Shown: positions 9,965 through 20,001 of the stretch, piece by piece
Layout: every line of letters begins with the position of its first letter
Position numbering within the stretch: the first letter of the stretch is position 1
Assembly: GCA_009760885.1 (NCBI GenBank)
Contig: CM019713.1
Coordinates: forward strand, 11,679,774 to 11,743,773
Origin: Achatina immaculata
Lineage: Eukaryota > Mollusca > Gastropoda > Stylommatophora > Achatinidae
Direction of reading: 5' to 3'
DNA: 64,000 nt
Notes under the pieces: model-generated
Told to the model about the DNA's origin: nothing
The model's input: only the letters and a program-made list of their open reading frames with translations
Database searches by the model: none
Translations under genes and position numbers: made by a program

Positions 9965-10330
9965 TCAAACCCATGACTCTTCTTCTTCTTCTTTACATAC
10001 ACTGGCGATGACGCGTGGTACACTGATTGTTTGCGATGCGCCTTTTGGCTGGATACCTCCGACTTCAGCACATTTCCTTGCTAGGGCAAACTGTGGTCTT
10101 GCTCGGACTGCCATGAAGACAGTGATGTATGCTGGCCTGGCCAAAACTTTGTTTTCCAGCCTCTGGTGGCTGTACTTAAGCTCCTTCTCTACGTCAGATC
10201 CAGCATGCAACATTGGCAGGCCAGACGACTTTGAGACAGTTCTATAGAGACACTCCGACTTTGGGATGAGGAATCAATAATATCTATTCCCCGCAACCTA
10301 CAGTCTGGTGGCTCTGTGATTTTCCTCACC
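9965..10330 (-). mobile_element. unclassified repeat P with (GAA)n tail
   Basis: On the minus strand the block ends in a GAAGAAGAAGAAG tail (plus-strand CTT run at about 9976-9993), as families H and L do. A frame of 129 codons (9858-10247) overlaps it but has no domain I recognise. Only the tail structure supports the call. Confidence 0.35.
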
Positions 10331-10651
10331 CTTTGCCAGTGACCTCCATGTCCCCATTCGTCCACTAATCTGACATTACAATTTACAAAAATTACAATTA
10401 CAATTAGTGTTGATTGCTATAGGTTTCTGGGCTACATAAGTAAGTCGGAGTTGTTAAGCAAACAAAGACTATGTTAAGATAAGTGTGTTCTTAACACAGT
10501 TGTTCACAGGGGAATCCATTTTTTGTTCTTGCTCTAACCTAAACTTCAACTGACAGTTATTCTTTCACTTCTACTTCTACCGTCTGCTTCTTCCAATGTG
10601 TTCAGTCTCCGTGCTTTTACGCGCAACTATGCAGTTGTTTATTTTGGCAAT
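10331..10651. other. no gene seen
   Basis: No repeat or frame of note. Confidence 0.45.
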
Positions 10652-11334
10652 GCGCTCTTCAAAAAGTAAAACAATTAAAGAAGCTGTGGAGAGGAACAGA
10701 CATAAATAATAATTTAAAAAAAAGATTTTTAAGGGCATGCATCTTTCTCATCGCACCATATGCCCGTGAGACCTGGACTTTTAACAAAACCTGCTTCTGT
10801 TTATTTATTTTTATTTTATTTTATTTTTTAAAAATTATTTTAATTATTTTAAATAGCATTCACGTGAATCCATACTTTATCTCCTCTCTCTACTTCTTCG
10901 TCCTGTATGTTTTTGTATGATTAAGGCTCACGCCGAAACGTCACAACTTTGTAATCGTTAAGTAATAAAGCTGCTCCTACTTTTTCCTGTTTTATACATT
11001 CTGGATTTTTAACAAAACAGTTGAGAAACACATAAATGCCTTTAAATGCTACAGAAGAGTTCTTCAAATATCGTGGACACAAAAAAGAAGAAATATATCC
11101 ATACTACAAGAACTTAATATTGAAGAAGGCTGGCTAGTAAAGAGGATTAAACAGAGAAAACTTAAATATTATTGATACATTAAACATCATGAGAATTTAG
11201 AGAAGACCATCTTGCAAGGGATACAAAATGGGAAAAAGAAAGAGAGGAAGACAAAGGTGGCTGCAAGACATCGTTGATTATTTACAAATGGATGCATCAT
11301 TCCACAAAGGACATGCAAATGACTGACTGACTGA
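10652..11334 (+). pseudogene. LINE family A 3' end, interrupted, (ACTG)n tail
   Basis: The sequence follows LINE A from the SSIALQK region (GCTCTTCAAAAAGTAAAAC) through the ACETW region, is broken by an inserted Penelope-like tail at 10791-11000, and resumes at ACAGTTGAGAAACACATAAA. The segment from GHLAHNRE to the final KF is deleted between GATGCATCAT and TCCACAAAGG. It closes with GGACATGCAAATGACTGACTGACTGAC. Frameshifts are frequent. A fossil copy. Confidence 0.85.
10791..11000 (+). mobile_element. Penelope-like element 3' end inserted in LINE A
   Basis: The block ends CGCCGAAACGTCACAACTTT, then GTTAAGTAATAAAGCTGCTCCTAC; the reverse complement of this is the start of the minus-strand Penelope-like element at 33.91 kb. 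It is bounded by 18-bp direct repeats of LINE A sequence, CTGGACTTTTAACAAAAC at 10773-10790 and CTGGATTTTTAACAAAAC at 11001-11018, one mismatch. Removing the insert and one repeat restores the LINE. Confidence 0.85.
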
Positions 11335-11487
11335 CGCCCTAACTTTTGACACCAAAGTTCTCAAATAGATTAACACAAGGACTAAAAGGGGAAGGCTACT
11401 CCTAGGAAACTCACTTTTTTTTCTTTAACTAGCTTATCTCCCCCTCATCATAACTATCGCGTATTCTAACAAATATAGTCACATTTT

Positions 11488-11628
11488 TCATGTTTATCAG
11501 CCTCTGTTTTTCAGGTTCAATATCAGCCTCTGTTTTTTCATGTTTAATATCAGCCACTCAATTTCCATGTTTAATATCAACTTCTCTTTCGTGCCTCTTT
11601 TTTTTCACGTTTAGCCCCTTTTTCCGCA
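11488..11628. repeat. minisatellite, second block of the 9.03-kb unit
   Basis: Four to five copies of TTTAATATCAGCC plus T-rich filler, same orientation as the 9.03-9.23 kb array. Confidence 0.75.
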
Positions 11629-11710
11629 TTTAAAACGAACGTGATAAACTGGTAGAAATATAAAATGCAGTTCTTGAATATACATAAAACAAAAAACGGA
11701 AAATGCTTTA

Positions 11711-11971
11711 CATGTATGTATGTATGTATGTATGTAAGTATGTATGTATGTATGTATTGTGTATGTGTGTATGTATGTAAATGTATGTATGTATGTATGT
11801 ATGTATGTATTGTGTATGTGTGTATGTATGTATGTATGTATGTGTATGTATGTATGTATATATGTATGTGTATGTATGTATGTATGTATGTATATATGCA
11901 TGTGTATGTATGTATGTATGTATGTATGTATGTATGTATGTATGTATGTATTATGTATGTATGTGTGTATA
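11711..11971. repeat. (GTAT)n microsatellite
   Basis: Long imperfect TATG array. The long Tyr/Val/Cys/Met frames here are repeat artefacts. Confidence 0.95.
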
Positions 11972-12133
11972 TGTGGTGTGCATGCCTGCGTTAGTGCCTA
12001 ACTTGTCCGCTGCCTGTGCAAGGCTGGTTAAAAAGGCAGATTTTTCTTACAGAAAGGTACCTCTCAACACTCAGTACTGCCAGATGCCTAACGCCGGTAT
12101 CATAGATAGTTAGCCCATATAACAGGTCCTATA

Positions 12134-12291
12134 ACACGAGGGCGAATCAAAAGGTAACCGCAAATCAAGGGAAATAACCACTGAAAAATATTTGAAAAGA
12201 CTCGAGGACGAGTCGAAAAGTGTTTTTTTTTTCAAATAATTTTCAATAGTTACGTCCCTTGATTTGCGGTTACTTTTTTATTCTCCTTTTT
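12134..12291. mobile_element. mariner-type MITE
   Basis: A 158-bp palindromic element between TA dinucleotides (12132-12133 and 12292-12293). Terminal inverted repeats include GGTAACCGCAAATCAAGGGA on the left and its near-perfect complement on the right. The centre holds a small hairpin, GACTCGAGGACGAGTC. No coding sequence. Confidence 0.85.
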
Positions 12292-12379
12292 TATATGTAT
12301 GAGAAAATATAGATCTTGATGGTTTGTCTTGTTCTGGTTTCGTGTTTATTATCCTCTTCTGGTTTCGGATTTGATGCTA

Positions 12380-12430
12380 TCCTTCATCATCATCATCATC
12401 AATCATCATCACCATCATCATCATCAACAT
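12380..12430. repeat. (CAT)n microsatellite
   Basis: Imperfect CAT run; probably the tail of the minus-strand remnant that follows. Confidence 0.85.
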
Positions 12431-12774
12431 CGCCTTTCACTCGCTTGAGAGCATAGGCCACGGATAAAGGCTCTCCGGTCATCCCTGTTCTCGGAATTAT
12501 CCTCTGCTTCCTTCCATGTTATCCTTGGTTGACGATACTGACGATGAAGATATATGGTTATTTTCCTCTTCCTGGCTCCCCCAACCACCGATGGAAAATT
12601 CTCTTACAGCTGGCGGCAAGTTCGTCTCCAGTCTTCAACATGGCCGTACAGCCTCTCCCGTTATGGATCTGAGCAGTTTGATTAGATTCCTTCTACGAGA
12701 GTGGGTCGTGTAGCTGGGATCTCTGGAGGATATGATGCTCTGTTTGTGTCTCTTCCCCGCGGGAAATTATGTCT
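12431..12774 (-). pseudogene. possible LINE 3' remnant, unclassified
   Basis: On the minus strand one frame reads THSRRRNLIKLLRSITGEAV, with other pieces in other frames, and the block ends in a GATGATG run. The arrangement matches the LINE tails elsewhere in the window, but I cannot assign a family. It could be unrelated unique sequence. Confidence 0.3.
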
Positions 12775-13180
12775 GTTAGTTTGTTACAGGCAGCAATGGT
12801 AACAATAGTTTTGGTTTGTTACCGGCAGCAATTGTAACAATAGTTGTGACTTGTTACAGACAGCAATTGTAACAATAGTTGTGGCTTGTTACAGACAGCA
12901 ATGGTAACAATAGTTTTAGCTTGTTACAGACGCCAATGGTAACAATATTTTTGGTTGGTTACAGACAACAAAGGTAAAAATAGTTCTGGCTTGTTACAGA
13001 CAGCAATGGTAACAATAGTTGTGGCTTGTTACAGGTACCAATGGTAACAATAGTTTTAGTTAGTTACAGACAACAAAGGTAACAATAGTTGTGGCTTGTT
13101 ACAGGTACCAATGGTAACAATAGTTTTAGTTAGTTACAGGCAACAAAGGTAACAACAGTTTTGGCTTGTTACAGGATGGA
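12775..13180. repeat. minisatellite, 35-bp unit
   Basis: About eleven copies of a unit around CTTGTTACAGACAGCAATGG then TAACAATAGTT, with variants. No coding potential. Confidence 0.9.
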
Positions 13181-13311
13181 ATGGAAACCAAAGTCTTTTT
13201 TGTTTTTTTTTTTCATTGTAATGGTACTTTAAATATTTTAAAACGGTCTTTGGACCTGGTTGACGTTTTCTTGTTTGTCTAGAAAACGCTGCTTTATATT
13301 CAGTCATGATC

Positions 13312-13791
13312 ATGCCCAGATACCCCATTAGACCAATCAGGCACCCGCCTGGAACCCAGATACTCCATTAGACCAATCAGGCACCCGCCTGGAACCCAGA
13401 TACTTCATTAGACCAATCAGGCACCCGCCTGGAACCCAGATACTCCATTAGACCAATCAGGCACCCGCCTGGACCCAGATACTCCATTAGACCAATCAGG
13501 CACCAGCCTGGAACCCAGATACTTCATTAGACCAATCAGGCACCCGCCTGGAACCCAGATACTCCATTAGACCAATCAGGCACCCGCATGGAACCCAGAT
13601 ACTCCATTAGACCAATCAGGCACCCGCATGGAACCCAGGTACTCCATTAGACCAATCAGGCACCCGCCTGGAACCCAGATACTCTATTAGACCAATCAGG
13701 CACCCGCCTGGAACCCAGATACTCTATTAGACCAATCAGGCACCCGCATGGAACCCAGATACTCCATTAGATCAATCAGGCACGCCCGTCT
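13312..13791. repeat. minisatellite, 40-bp unit with a CCAAT box in each copy
   Basis: Twelve copies, each with TCCATTAGACCAATCAGGCA and CCCGCCTGGAACCCAGATAC. Units are 40 bp except one of 39. Each contains GACCAATCAG, which fits the NF-Y site consensus. The array stops directly at the start of an H repeat. Confidence 0.95.
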
Positions 13792-13794
13792 GGG

Positions 13795-14152
13795 AGGGCA
13801 AAGATGCTGTCCGATTTGGCATTCAGGTGCTTATAAACTGACATGCTAGCCTCACGCCTTGACCTACTGTGGCTGGCTAAGCCCCATGTCCTACTTCTCC
13901 GTTTGTACCCACTGTGATAGACCTAGCCTGGCTAACGGGGTGGAGGGAGTCTTAAATAAGTATTGCACAAACCCCCCCCCCCTTCCCCTCCTGCTTTGTT
14001 AGCTCCATGCAGGGACTAAAAAAAAGTAACTTTCATGACCCGCTCCCAATCCGACACGAAATGATGCTCCTCAACACCTTCACCGCATCGGCTGCAAAGA
14101 ACATCAGTTCGCAGTTCCAGTCAGACTGAAAAAGAAGAAGAAGAAGGAATGT
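13795..14152 (+). mobile_element. dispersed repeat H, (GAA)n tail
   Basis: Starts near CTGTCCGATTTGGCA, contains GATAGACCTAGCCTGGCTAA and TCGGCTGCAAAGAACATCAG, and ends GACTGAAAAAGAAGAAGAAG. It shares this order with copies at 35.4, 38.2, 41.4, 42.3 and 51.4 kb. No open frame is conserved between copies, so H looks like a non-coding, probably retro-mobilised, element. Confidence 0.75.
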
Positions 14153-14448
14153 CCAGGATGCAGACATTAAAAAAAAAAAAGGAACACTATTGACATCTGA
14201 GTGGTACAGTTTTCTGGTAATGAGTTGGCCTTGATTTGGGGGCCTCTGAATAGTTTGGTAACAGTACAGGCGGGGTCATGGAGGGCCAGGCTGTGGTTCT
14301 GGAGTCAGTTCCTAACAGATCCACTACCCTAACACGGGAAATAATTCTCGTATAATATGTGTACGTTTTTAAAAAAATGAATTTAGTTACTTTTTCATTA
14401 TTTTATACGGTTAACTTTTGTGATAACTATAATATAACTGTTTTTTTT
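14153..14448. other. no gene seen
   Basis: Short unique interval; a 60-codon frame at 14359-14541 has no domain. Confidence 0.45.
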
Positions 14449-14974
14449 TTTTTTTGCTGGCAAATGTATCATCACTATCATCATCATATTCTTCTTTTCC
14501 TTCATCTTCTTCGTCTCCTTCTTCTCCTGATTACTATTTGAGCAATCTTCTTCTTCTGATTGTGATTTGAGTAATCTTCTTCTTCTGTTTATTCTTTGAA
14601 TAATCTTCTTCTTCTGTTTATTCTTTGAGTAATCTTCTTCTTCTTCTGACTATTCTTTTCGTAATCTTCTTTTTCTTCTTCTTCTTCTTTGAATAATCTT
14701 CTTCTTCTGTTTATTCTTAGAGTAGTCTTCTTCTTCTGATTATTCTTTGAGTATTCTTCTTCTTCCTCTTCTTCTGTTTATTCTTTAAGTAATCGTCTTC
14801 TTCTGTATATTCTTTGAGTAATCTTCGTTTTCTGATTATTCTTTGAATAATCTTCTTCTTCTTCTGTTTATTCTTAGAGTAGTCTTCGTCTTCTGATTAT
14901 TCTTTGAATAATCTTCTTCTTCGATTATTCTTTGAGTAATCTTCTTCTTCTTCTGATTATTCTTTGAGTAATCT
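14449..14974. repeat. element M, left flank and CTT-rich minisatellite (part 1)
   Basis: Begins TTTGCTGGCAAATGTATCATCA, then many copies of a unit around GATTATTCTTTGAGTAATC with variable CTT runs. It is cut by LINE A at 14975 and continues at 16451. A short allele of the same element lies at 29.54-29.70 kb. Confidence 0.85.
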
Positions 14975-16450
14975 TCAGGATGTGATGAGATAACAGCTGA
15001 ATTTATTAAAGCAGGAGGAAAGGAGTGTGCAACAATCTATCATGCACTATGTAAAAAGATATAGCATTCAGGTGTTTGGCCAAAAGAATGGAAAAGAACT
15101 ATATTCATACCACTGCCAAATAAGGGTAACCTGAAATTATGCACCAACTACAGAACTGTTGCCCTGATTAGTCATGCCAGTAAAATTCTGTTAAAAATCA
15201 TAATGGGTAGACTTCGAAAGAAAATAGAAGAATAAGTCAATATGGTCCAAGCTGGTTTCAGGCAAGGAAGAGGATCAAGAGATCATATATTCAATCTAAG
15301 ATTAATAATAGAGAAATGCAGAGAGTTTAATGTGAATCTATATTTATCCTTTATAGACTACTCAAAGGCATTTGATTGTGTACAACACCAGAAACTTTGG
15401 GAAATAATGGAAAAAATGGGATTTCTAACACATTTGATACAATTAACATCACTGCTGTATCTAGACCAACAAGCAGCAGTAAGAATAAATGGTGAAACAA
15501 CAAGTTGGTTTGACATAAAACAAGGGGTCCGTCAGGGGTGCATATTGTCACCCTACTTATTTAACTTGTATACTGAAAATATAATGAGGAATGTTAGAGA
15601 AGATGTAGACAAAGAATATTACGATGCCATAACAGTTGGAGGTTATGAAATACCAGAGATTAGATATGCTAATGACACAGTATTGCTGTCCACAACACAA
15701 AAAGGAATGGAAAAACTAATTATGTCAGTCCGCAAGAACAGCGAAGAGCAGAACCTCTATCTTAATGCAAAGAAAACTAAATTGATGACAACTGACAAAA
15801 CAAACAAGGCAACTGAAATATGTATCAATGAGGAAAAACTGGAAGAAGTGGAGAGTTTTGAATATCTTGGATCGCTACTAACTAATAATGGAGACACAAT
15901 GAGGGAAATTAAAAGGAGGACATCTATCGCTCTTCAGAAAGTAAAACAAATAAAGAATCTGTGGAGAGGAGCAGACAGAACCACAAAAAATAAGATTTTT
16001 AAGGGCATGCATCTTTCCCATAGCAACATATGCCTGTGAGACCTGGACACTTAACAAAACAGCTGAGAAACACATAAATGCCTTTGAATGTAAATGCTAC
16101 AGAAGAGTTCTCCAAATATCGTGGACACAAAAAAGAACAAATATATCTATACTACAAGAGCTTAATATTGAAGAAGGCTGGCTAGTGAAGAAGATTAAAG
16201 AGAGAAAACTGAAATATTTTTGACACATTAAACGTCATGATAATTTAGAGAAGACCGTATTGGAAGGATACATAATGGGAAAAAGAAAAAGAGGAAGACC
16301 AAGACGAATATGGCTGCAAGACATCGTTGACGATCTGGAAATGGATGCAGCAGCAGCAGGCCATCTTGCTCACAACCGAGAGGCCTACAGGAGTGCTGTT
16401 TGGGAGGCAAAGTTCCGCAAGGGACATGCAAATGAATGAATGAATGAATC
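14975..16450 (+). pseudogene. LINE family A, longest copy, reverse transcriptase, (ATGA)n tail
   Basis: Reverse transcriptase of a non-LTR retrotransposon. Upstream of the main frame (15242-16039) the pieces DEITAEFIKAGGKECATIY and PLPNKGNLKLCTNYRTVALI are readable between stops. The main frame carries QAGFRQGRGSRDHIFNLRL, motif A FIDYSKAFD (about 15350), motif B QGVRQGCILSP (about 15518) and motif C as YANDT (about 15665), so the first catalytic aspartate is replaced by asparagine. After 15990 a shift moves to another frame: ETWTLNKTAEKHINAFECKC, then LQELNIEEGWLVKKIKE and GKRKRGRPRRIWLQDIVDDL, ending KFRKGHANE. The stop lies in the GAATGAATGAATGAAT tail. The 5' end is truncated. It sits inside the CTT minisatellite, with AATCTTC on both sides as a possible 7-bp duplication. 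Confidence 0.9.
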
Positions 16451-17065
16451 TTCTTCTTCTTCTTCTGATTATTCTTTGAGCAATCTTCTTCTTCTTCTGT
16501 TTATTCTTTGAGTAATCTTCTTCTTCTGATTATTCTTTGAGTAATCTTCTTCTTCTTCTTCTGATTATTCTTTGAGTAATCTTCTTCTTCTGTTTATTCT
16601 TTCAGTAATCGTCTTCTTCTTTTTATTCTTTGAGTAATCTTCTTCTTCTTCTGATTATTCTGTGAGTAGTCTTCTTTTTCTGTTTATTCTTTGAGTAATC
16701 TTTTTCTTCTTCTTCTGTTTATTCTTTGAGTAATCTTCTTCTTCTTCTGTTTATTCTTTGAGTAATCTTTTTCTTCTTTTTCTGTTTATTCGTTGAGTAA
16801 TCTTTTCCTTCTTCTTCTGTTTATTCTTAGAGTAATCTTCTTCTTATTCTGATTATTCTCTGAGTAGTCTTTTTTTCTGTTTATTCTTTGAGTAATCTTC
16901 TCCTTCTTCTTCTTCTTCTGTTTATTTTTTGAGTAATCTTCTTCTTCTTCTTCTGTTTTTTTCTTTGAGTAATCTTCTTCTTCTGATTATTCTTTGAGTA
17001 ATCTTTTTCTTCTTCTTCTTCTTCTTTCATTCTCAGTCTTTGACTTGTATTCTTTTGAAGAGGTC
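16451..17065. repeat. element M, CTT-rich minisatellite (part 2) and right flank
   Basis: More than fifteen copies of the TTCTTTGAGTAATCTTC unit, then TTTCATTCTCAGTCTTTGAC and TTTTGAAGAG, a flank shared with the short copy at 29.66-29.70 kb. Confidence 0.85.
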
Positions 17066-17335
17066 GATGATTAGCCGGGTTTACTTCCCCTCGCAGCTTA
17101 TCCTGAACTGAGTACAGGGCGGCAGCTGCTTCGGGTCTCTCTGGACCTGGTATGCGGGGGCACTCCTGTAGAACGTGCTCTCCATGGTAGATCTATCAAC
17201 TGAATCATTCAAGTTCAGGGCCGCCCTCAACACCCAGTCCCCGGATGTACAGTCACGACTCACCCCCTACCCCCATACCACCCCCCCCCCCGGAGGGTCT
17301 GAGTACTGCTTATGATATGATCACCAGTCATTTTA
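17066..17335. other. no gene seen
   Basis: GC-richer interval with a C run at 17280-17291. Nothing recognised. Confidence 0.4.
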
Positions 17336-17600
17336 ACAGTCCTACTAGTGATGTAGTGGTTAGTTCACGCGCCTGCCAATCAGAAGGTCCCCTGGTTGGA
17401 ATTCGCACTCGGGCGGAGTCAGATCGCCCTGCACCGGGGTCAACCCAACCTCAAATGGGTACCTGGGGGTTTCCCTAGGAAAAATAAAAGCAGCAGGGCA
17501 AGGTGCTGGCATCCCTACCTCAAATGTTGTAGTGGCCTAGAAATGTGAAGGCACTAACACTTCACACCCCTACGGCATGCAAATGCTACGGGACTTAGAG
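17336..17600 (+). mobile_element. tRNA-headed SINE type 2
   Basis: The head GATGTAGTGGTTAGTTCACG resembles an A box and CTGGTTGGAATTCGCACTC a decayed B box. Then comes AAATGGGTACC (17453-17463), a motif shared with the other SINE types here, and an end near CCTACGGCATGCAAATGCTA. No long A tail; it stops in GAGAGAGATA. Transcription by RNA polymerase III is the family expectation, not shown. Confidence 0.65.
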
Positions 17601-17659
17601 AGAGATAATCACTTATTCATAATCTACAATGAATGTTAAAGAACCTGACAATTACCGGA

Positions 17660-17702
17660 GAAAGAAAGAAAGAAAGAACGAAAGAAAGAAAGAAAGAAAG
17701 GC
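17660..17702. repeat. (GAAA)n microsatellite
   Basis: Imperfect GAAA run. Confidence 0.9.
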
Positions 17703-18182
17703 CCATATCCGGATCATATCCTTGACCAAGAACACCCATAATGCATCACGACACTGTGCTGTTTTAGAATTATACAGACGTGTATTATATATGAAATATA
17801 CACCCCGACTGATGTAATACTTTTTGTTTTTGTCCTAGTTTCTGCTCCGTCTGTAGATAAAAAAAAACGCCCTACCCACACACGCTCACACGCTCAAGCA
17901 CCGGGTCCCGCTGAGCGTGAGCAATACGAGTGGCGACCTTGACATTTGCATAAGCAGCCAATAATAGCACTGGTTGGAACTTCTCACCCACTCTTTCATC
18001 ATTTTCCTGTGAGAAGCATAAATCACTTCTTCCGGATATCCCGAGTTTCAGCTCGGAGAGTTCCGCTAGAGGTCGCCAAGGATTTCATGAGAGGCTGCTA
18101 CTGAAGTAAATACATACTTGTACACGGATATATATTTTTATAAAAAGATTCATGTACAATAATCATTTTTTTATATTTTAAT
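17703..18182. other. no gene seen
   Basis: No repeat or frame recognised. Confidence 0.45.
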
Positions 18183-18897
18183 GATGATACGTGTCAGTGA
18201 TAGCATTCCTGTCCCTATGTCGGTGATAGCATTCCTGTCCCCATGTCGGTGATAGTATTCCTGTCCCCATGTCGATGATAGCATTCCTGCCCCCATTGTC
18301 GGTGATAGCATTCCTGTCCCCATTGTCGGTGATAGCATTCCTGCCCCCATTGTCGGTGATAGCATTCATGTCCCCATTGTCGGTGATAGCATTCCTGCCC
18401 CCATTGTCGGTGATAGCATTCCTGCCCCCATTGTCGGTGATAGCATTCATGTCCCCATTGTCGGTGATAGCATTCCTGTCCCCTTGTCGGTGATATCATT
18501 CCTGTCTCCTTGTCGGTGATAGCATTCCTGTCCTCTTTTCGGTGATAGCATTCCTGTCCCCATATCGGTGATAGAATTCCTGTTCCCATGTCGGTGATAG
18601 AATTCCTGTTCCCATATCGGTGATAGAATTCCTGTTCCCATGTCGGTGATAGAATTCCTGTTCCCATGTCGGTGATAGAATTCCTGTTCCCATATCGGTG
18701 ATTCTTGTTCCCATATCGGTGATAGTATTCCTGTTCCCATGTCGGTGATAGAATTTCTGTTCCCATGTCGGTGATAGAATTCCTGTTCCCATGTCGGTGA
18801 TTCCTGTTCCCATATCGGTGATAGAATTTCTGTTCCCATGTCGGTGATAGAATTCCTGTTCCCATGTCGGTGATTCCTGTCCCCATGTGCCGATTCC
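18183..18897. repeat. minisatellite, 26/27-bp unit
   Basis: About 27 copies of GTCGGTGATAGCATTCCTGT plus CCCCAT. The left part is mostly 27 bp with GATAGCATTCCTG, the right part mostly 26 bp with GATAGAATTCCTGTT, so two sub-arrays are visible. Frames of 74 to 290 codons through it are repeat artefacts. Confidence 0.95.
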
Positions 18898-19395
18898 TGT
18901 GAAGATGGTGAGACTGAGATGATGTCCTCCTAGAATTCCACACGACCAAGGACCTGCCAAGAAGGTGAGATGATGCCCTCAAATAAGCTGCATGTCTCAG
19001 AACTTGCCAAGAAGGTGAGATGATGCCCTCAAATAAGCTGCACGTCCCAGAACTTGCCAAGAAGGTGGGATGATGTTCTTTCAACAATCTACATATCCCA
19101 GAGCCTGCAAAGAAGACAGGGCGATGGGCTCCCAGTAATCAATATATATCAGGACCTGCCAAAAAAAAAACAACAATTCTACATATTCCGAGACCTGCCA
19201 AGAAGAAGGTGAGATGGATGTTTCCTCAGAATTCCACACATCCTAGGATCTGCCAAGAAGGTAAGATGATGTCCTCCCAGCAATCTACATATCCCAGGAC
19301 CTGCCAGAATATATGATGATGTCCTTCTAGAATTCAGCATGATCCAGACCTGCCAAGAAGGTGAGATGATGTCCTTCCAGGAATGTATAATTCCT
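18898..19395. repeat. tandem repeat, about 50-bp unit
   Basis: About nine divergent copies around GGTGAGATGATGCCCTC, a variable middle, and ACTTGCCAAGAA. Two central copies are exactly 50 bp apart (18961 and 19011). It directly follows the 26/27-bp array. Confidence 0.85.
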
Positions 19396-19639
19396 GGCCG
19401 CTCATTAACTTTAACCACATATGTGGGAGAGGGGGGGGGAACGCAGATCTTTGCTTCCTTCATCAGGCTACTGTGGCACAAAGAAATACCGCAAGGAAGT
19501 GAATATGGTCTTCTTCAGTTTTATGTTTGGCAGACTAAACATCAGTGCAGATATCTTTCTTCACAGACAAAAGAAACATGGAGTGATTATTTAAGCTTCA
19601 TTCATTCTCTTACATTGTTACACAGACAAGCACAGAAAA

Positions 19640-19691
<52 letters not shown>
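19640..19691. repeat. (CA)n microsatellite
   Basis: Perfect CA run. Confidence 0.95.
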
Positions 19692-19693
<2 letters not shown>

Positions 19694-19859
19694 GACTGCT
19701 TTACACAGACAGAAGTCACACAGAAGGACAGGTGTAAAAAATGAAAGTATTCGTGAAGAAAAAAATGAGGACACACACACATACACAAATTAACACACAA
19801 GAGGGAATGTAGAAAACAATGAAGGAATACAAATTAGAAAGAAGACCATACAGCACTTA

Positions 19860-19970
19860 TCTCAAGAAGAAGAAGAAAATTAATCATAGCAGAAGAAGAA
19901 AATTAATCAAAGAAGAAGAAGAGGAAAAGACGGAGGAGGAAACCGATTAATCATAGCAGTAGCAGCATCA

Positions 19971-20001
<31 letters not shown>

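Noticed and set aside
11665..12113. Cys/Tyr/Val/Met-rich proteins
   Set aside because: They are translations of a TATG microsatellite.
13312..13791. CRISPR-like regular array
   Set aside because: Units are contiguous 40-bp tandem copies with no spacers, and the setting is a eukaryotic genome with LINEs and SINEs.
18215..19087. 290-codon minus-strand protein
   Set aside because: It lies across the 26/27-bp array and changes repeat phase; it starts in the 50-bp repeat.
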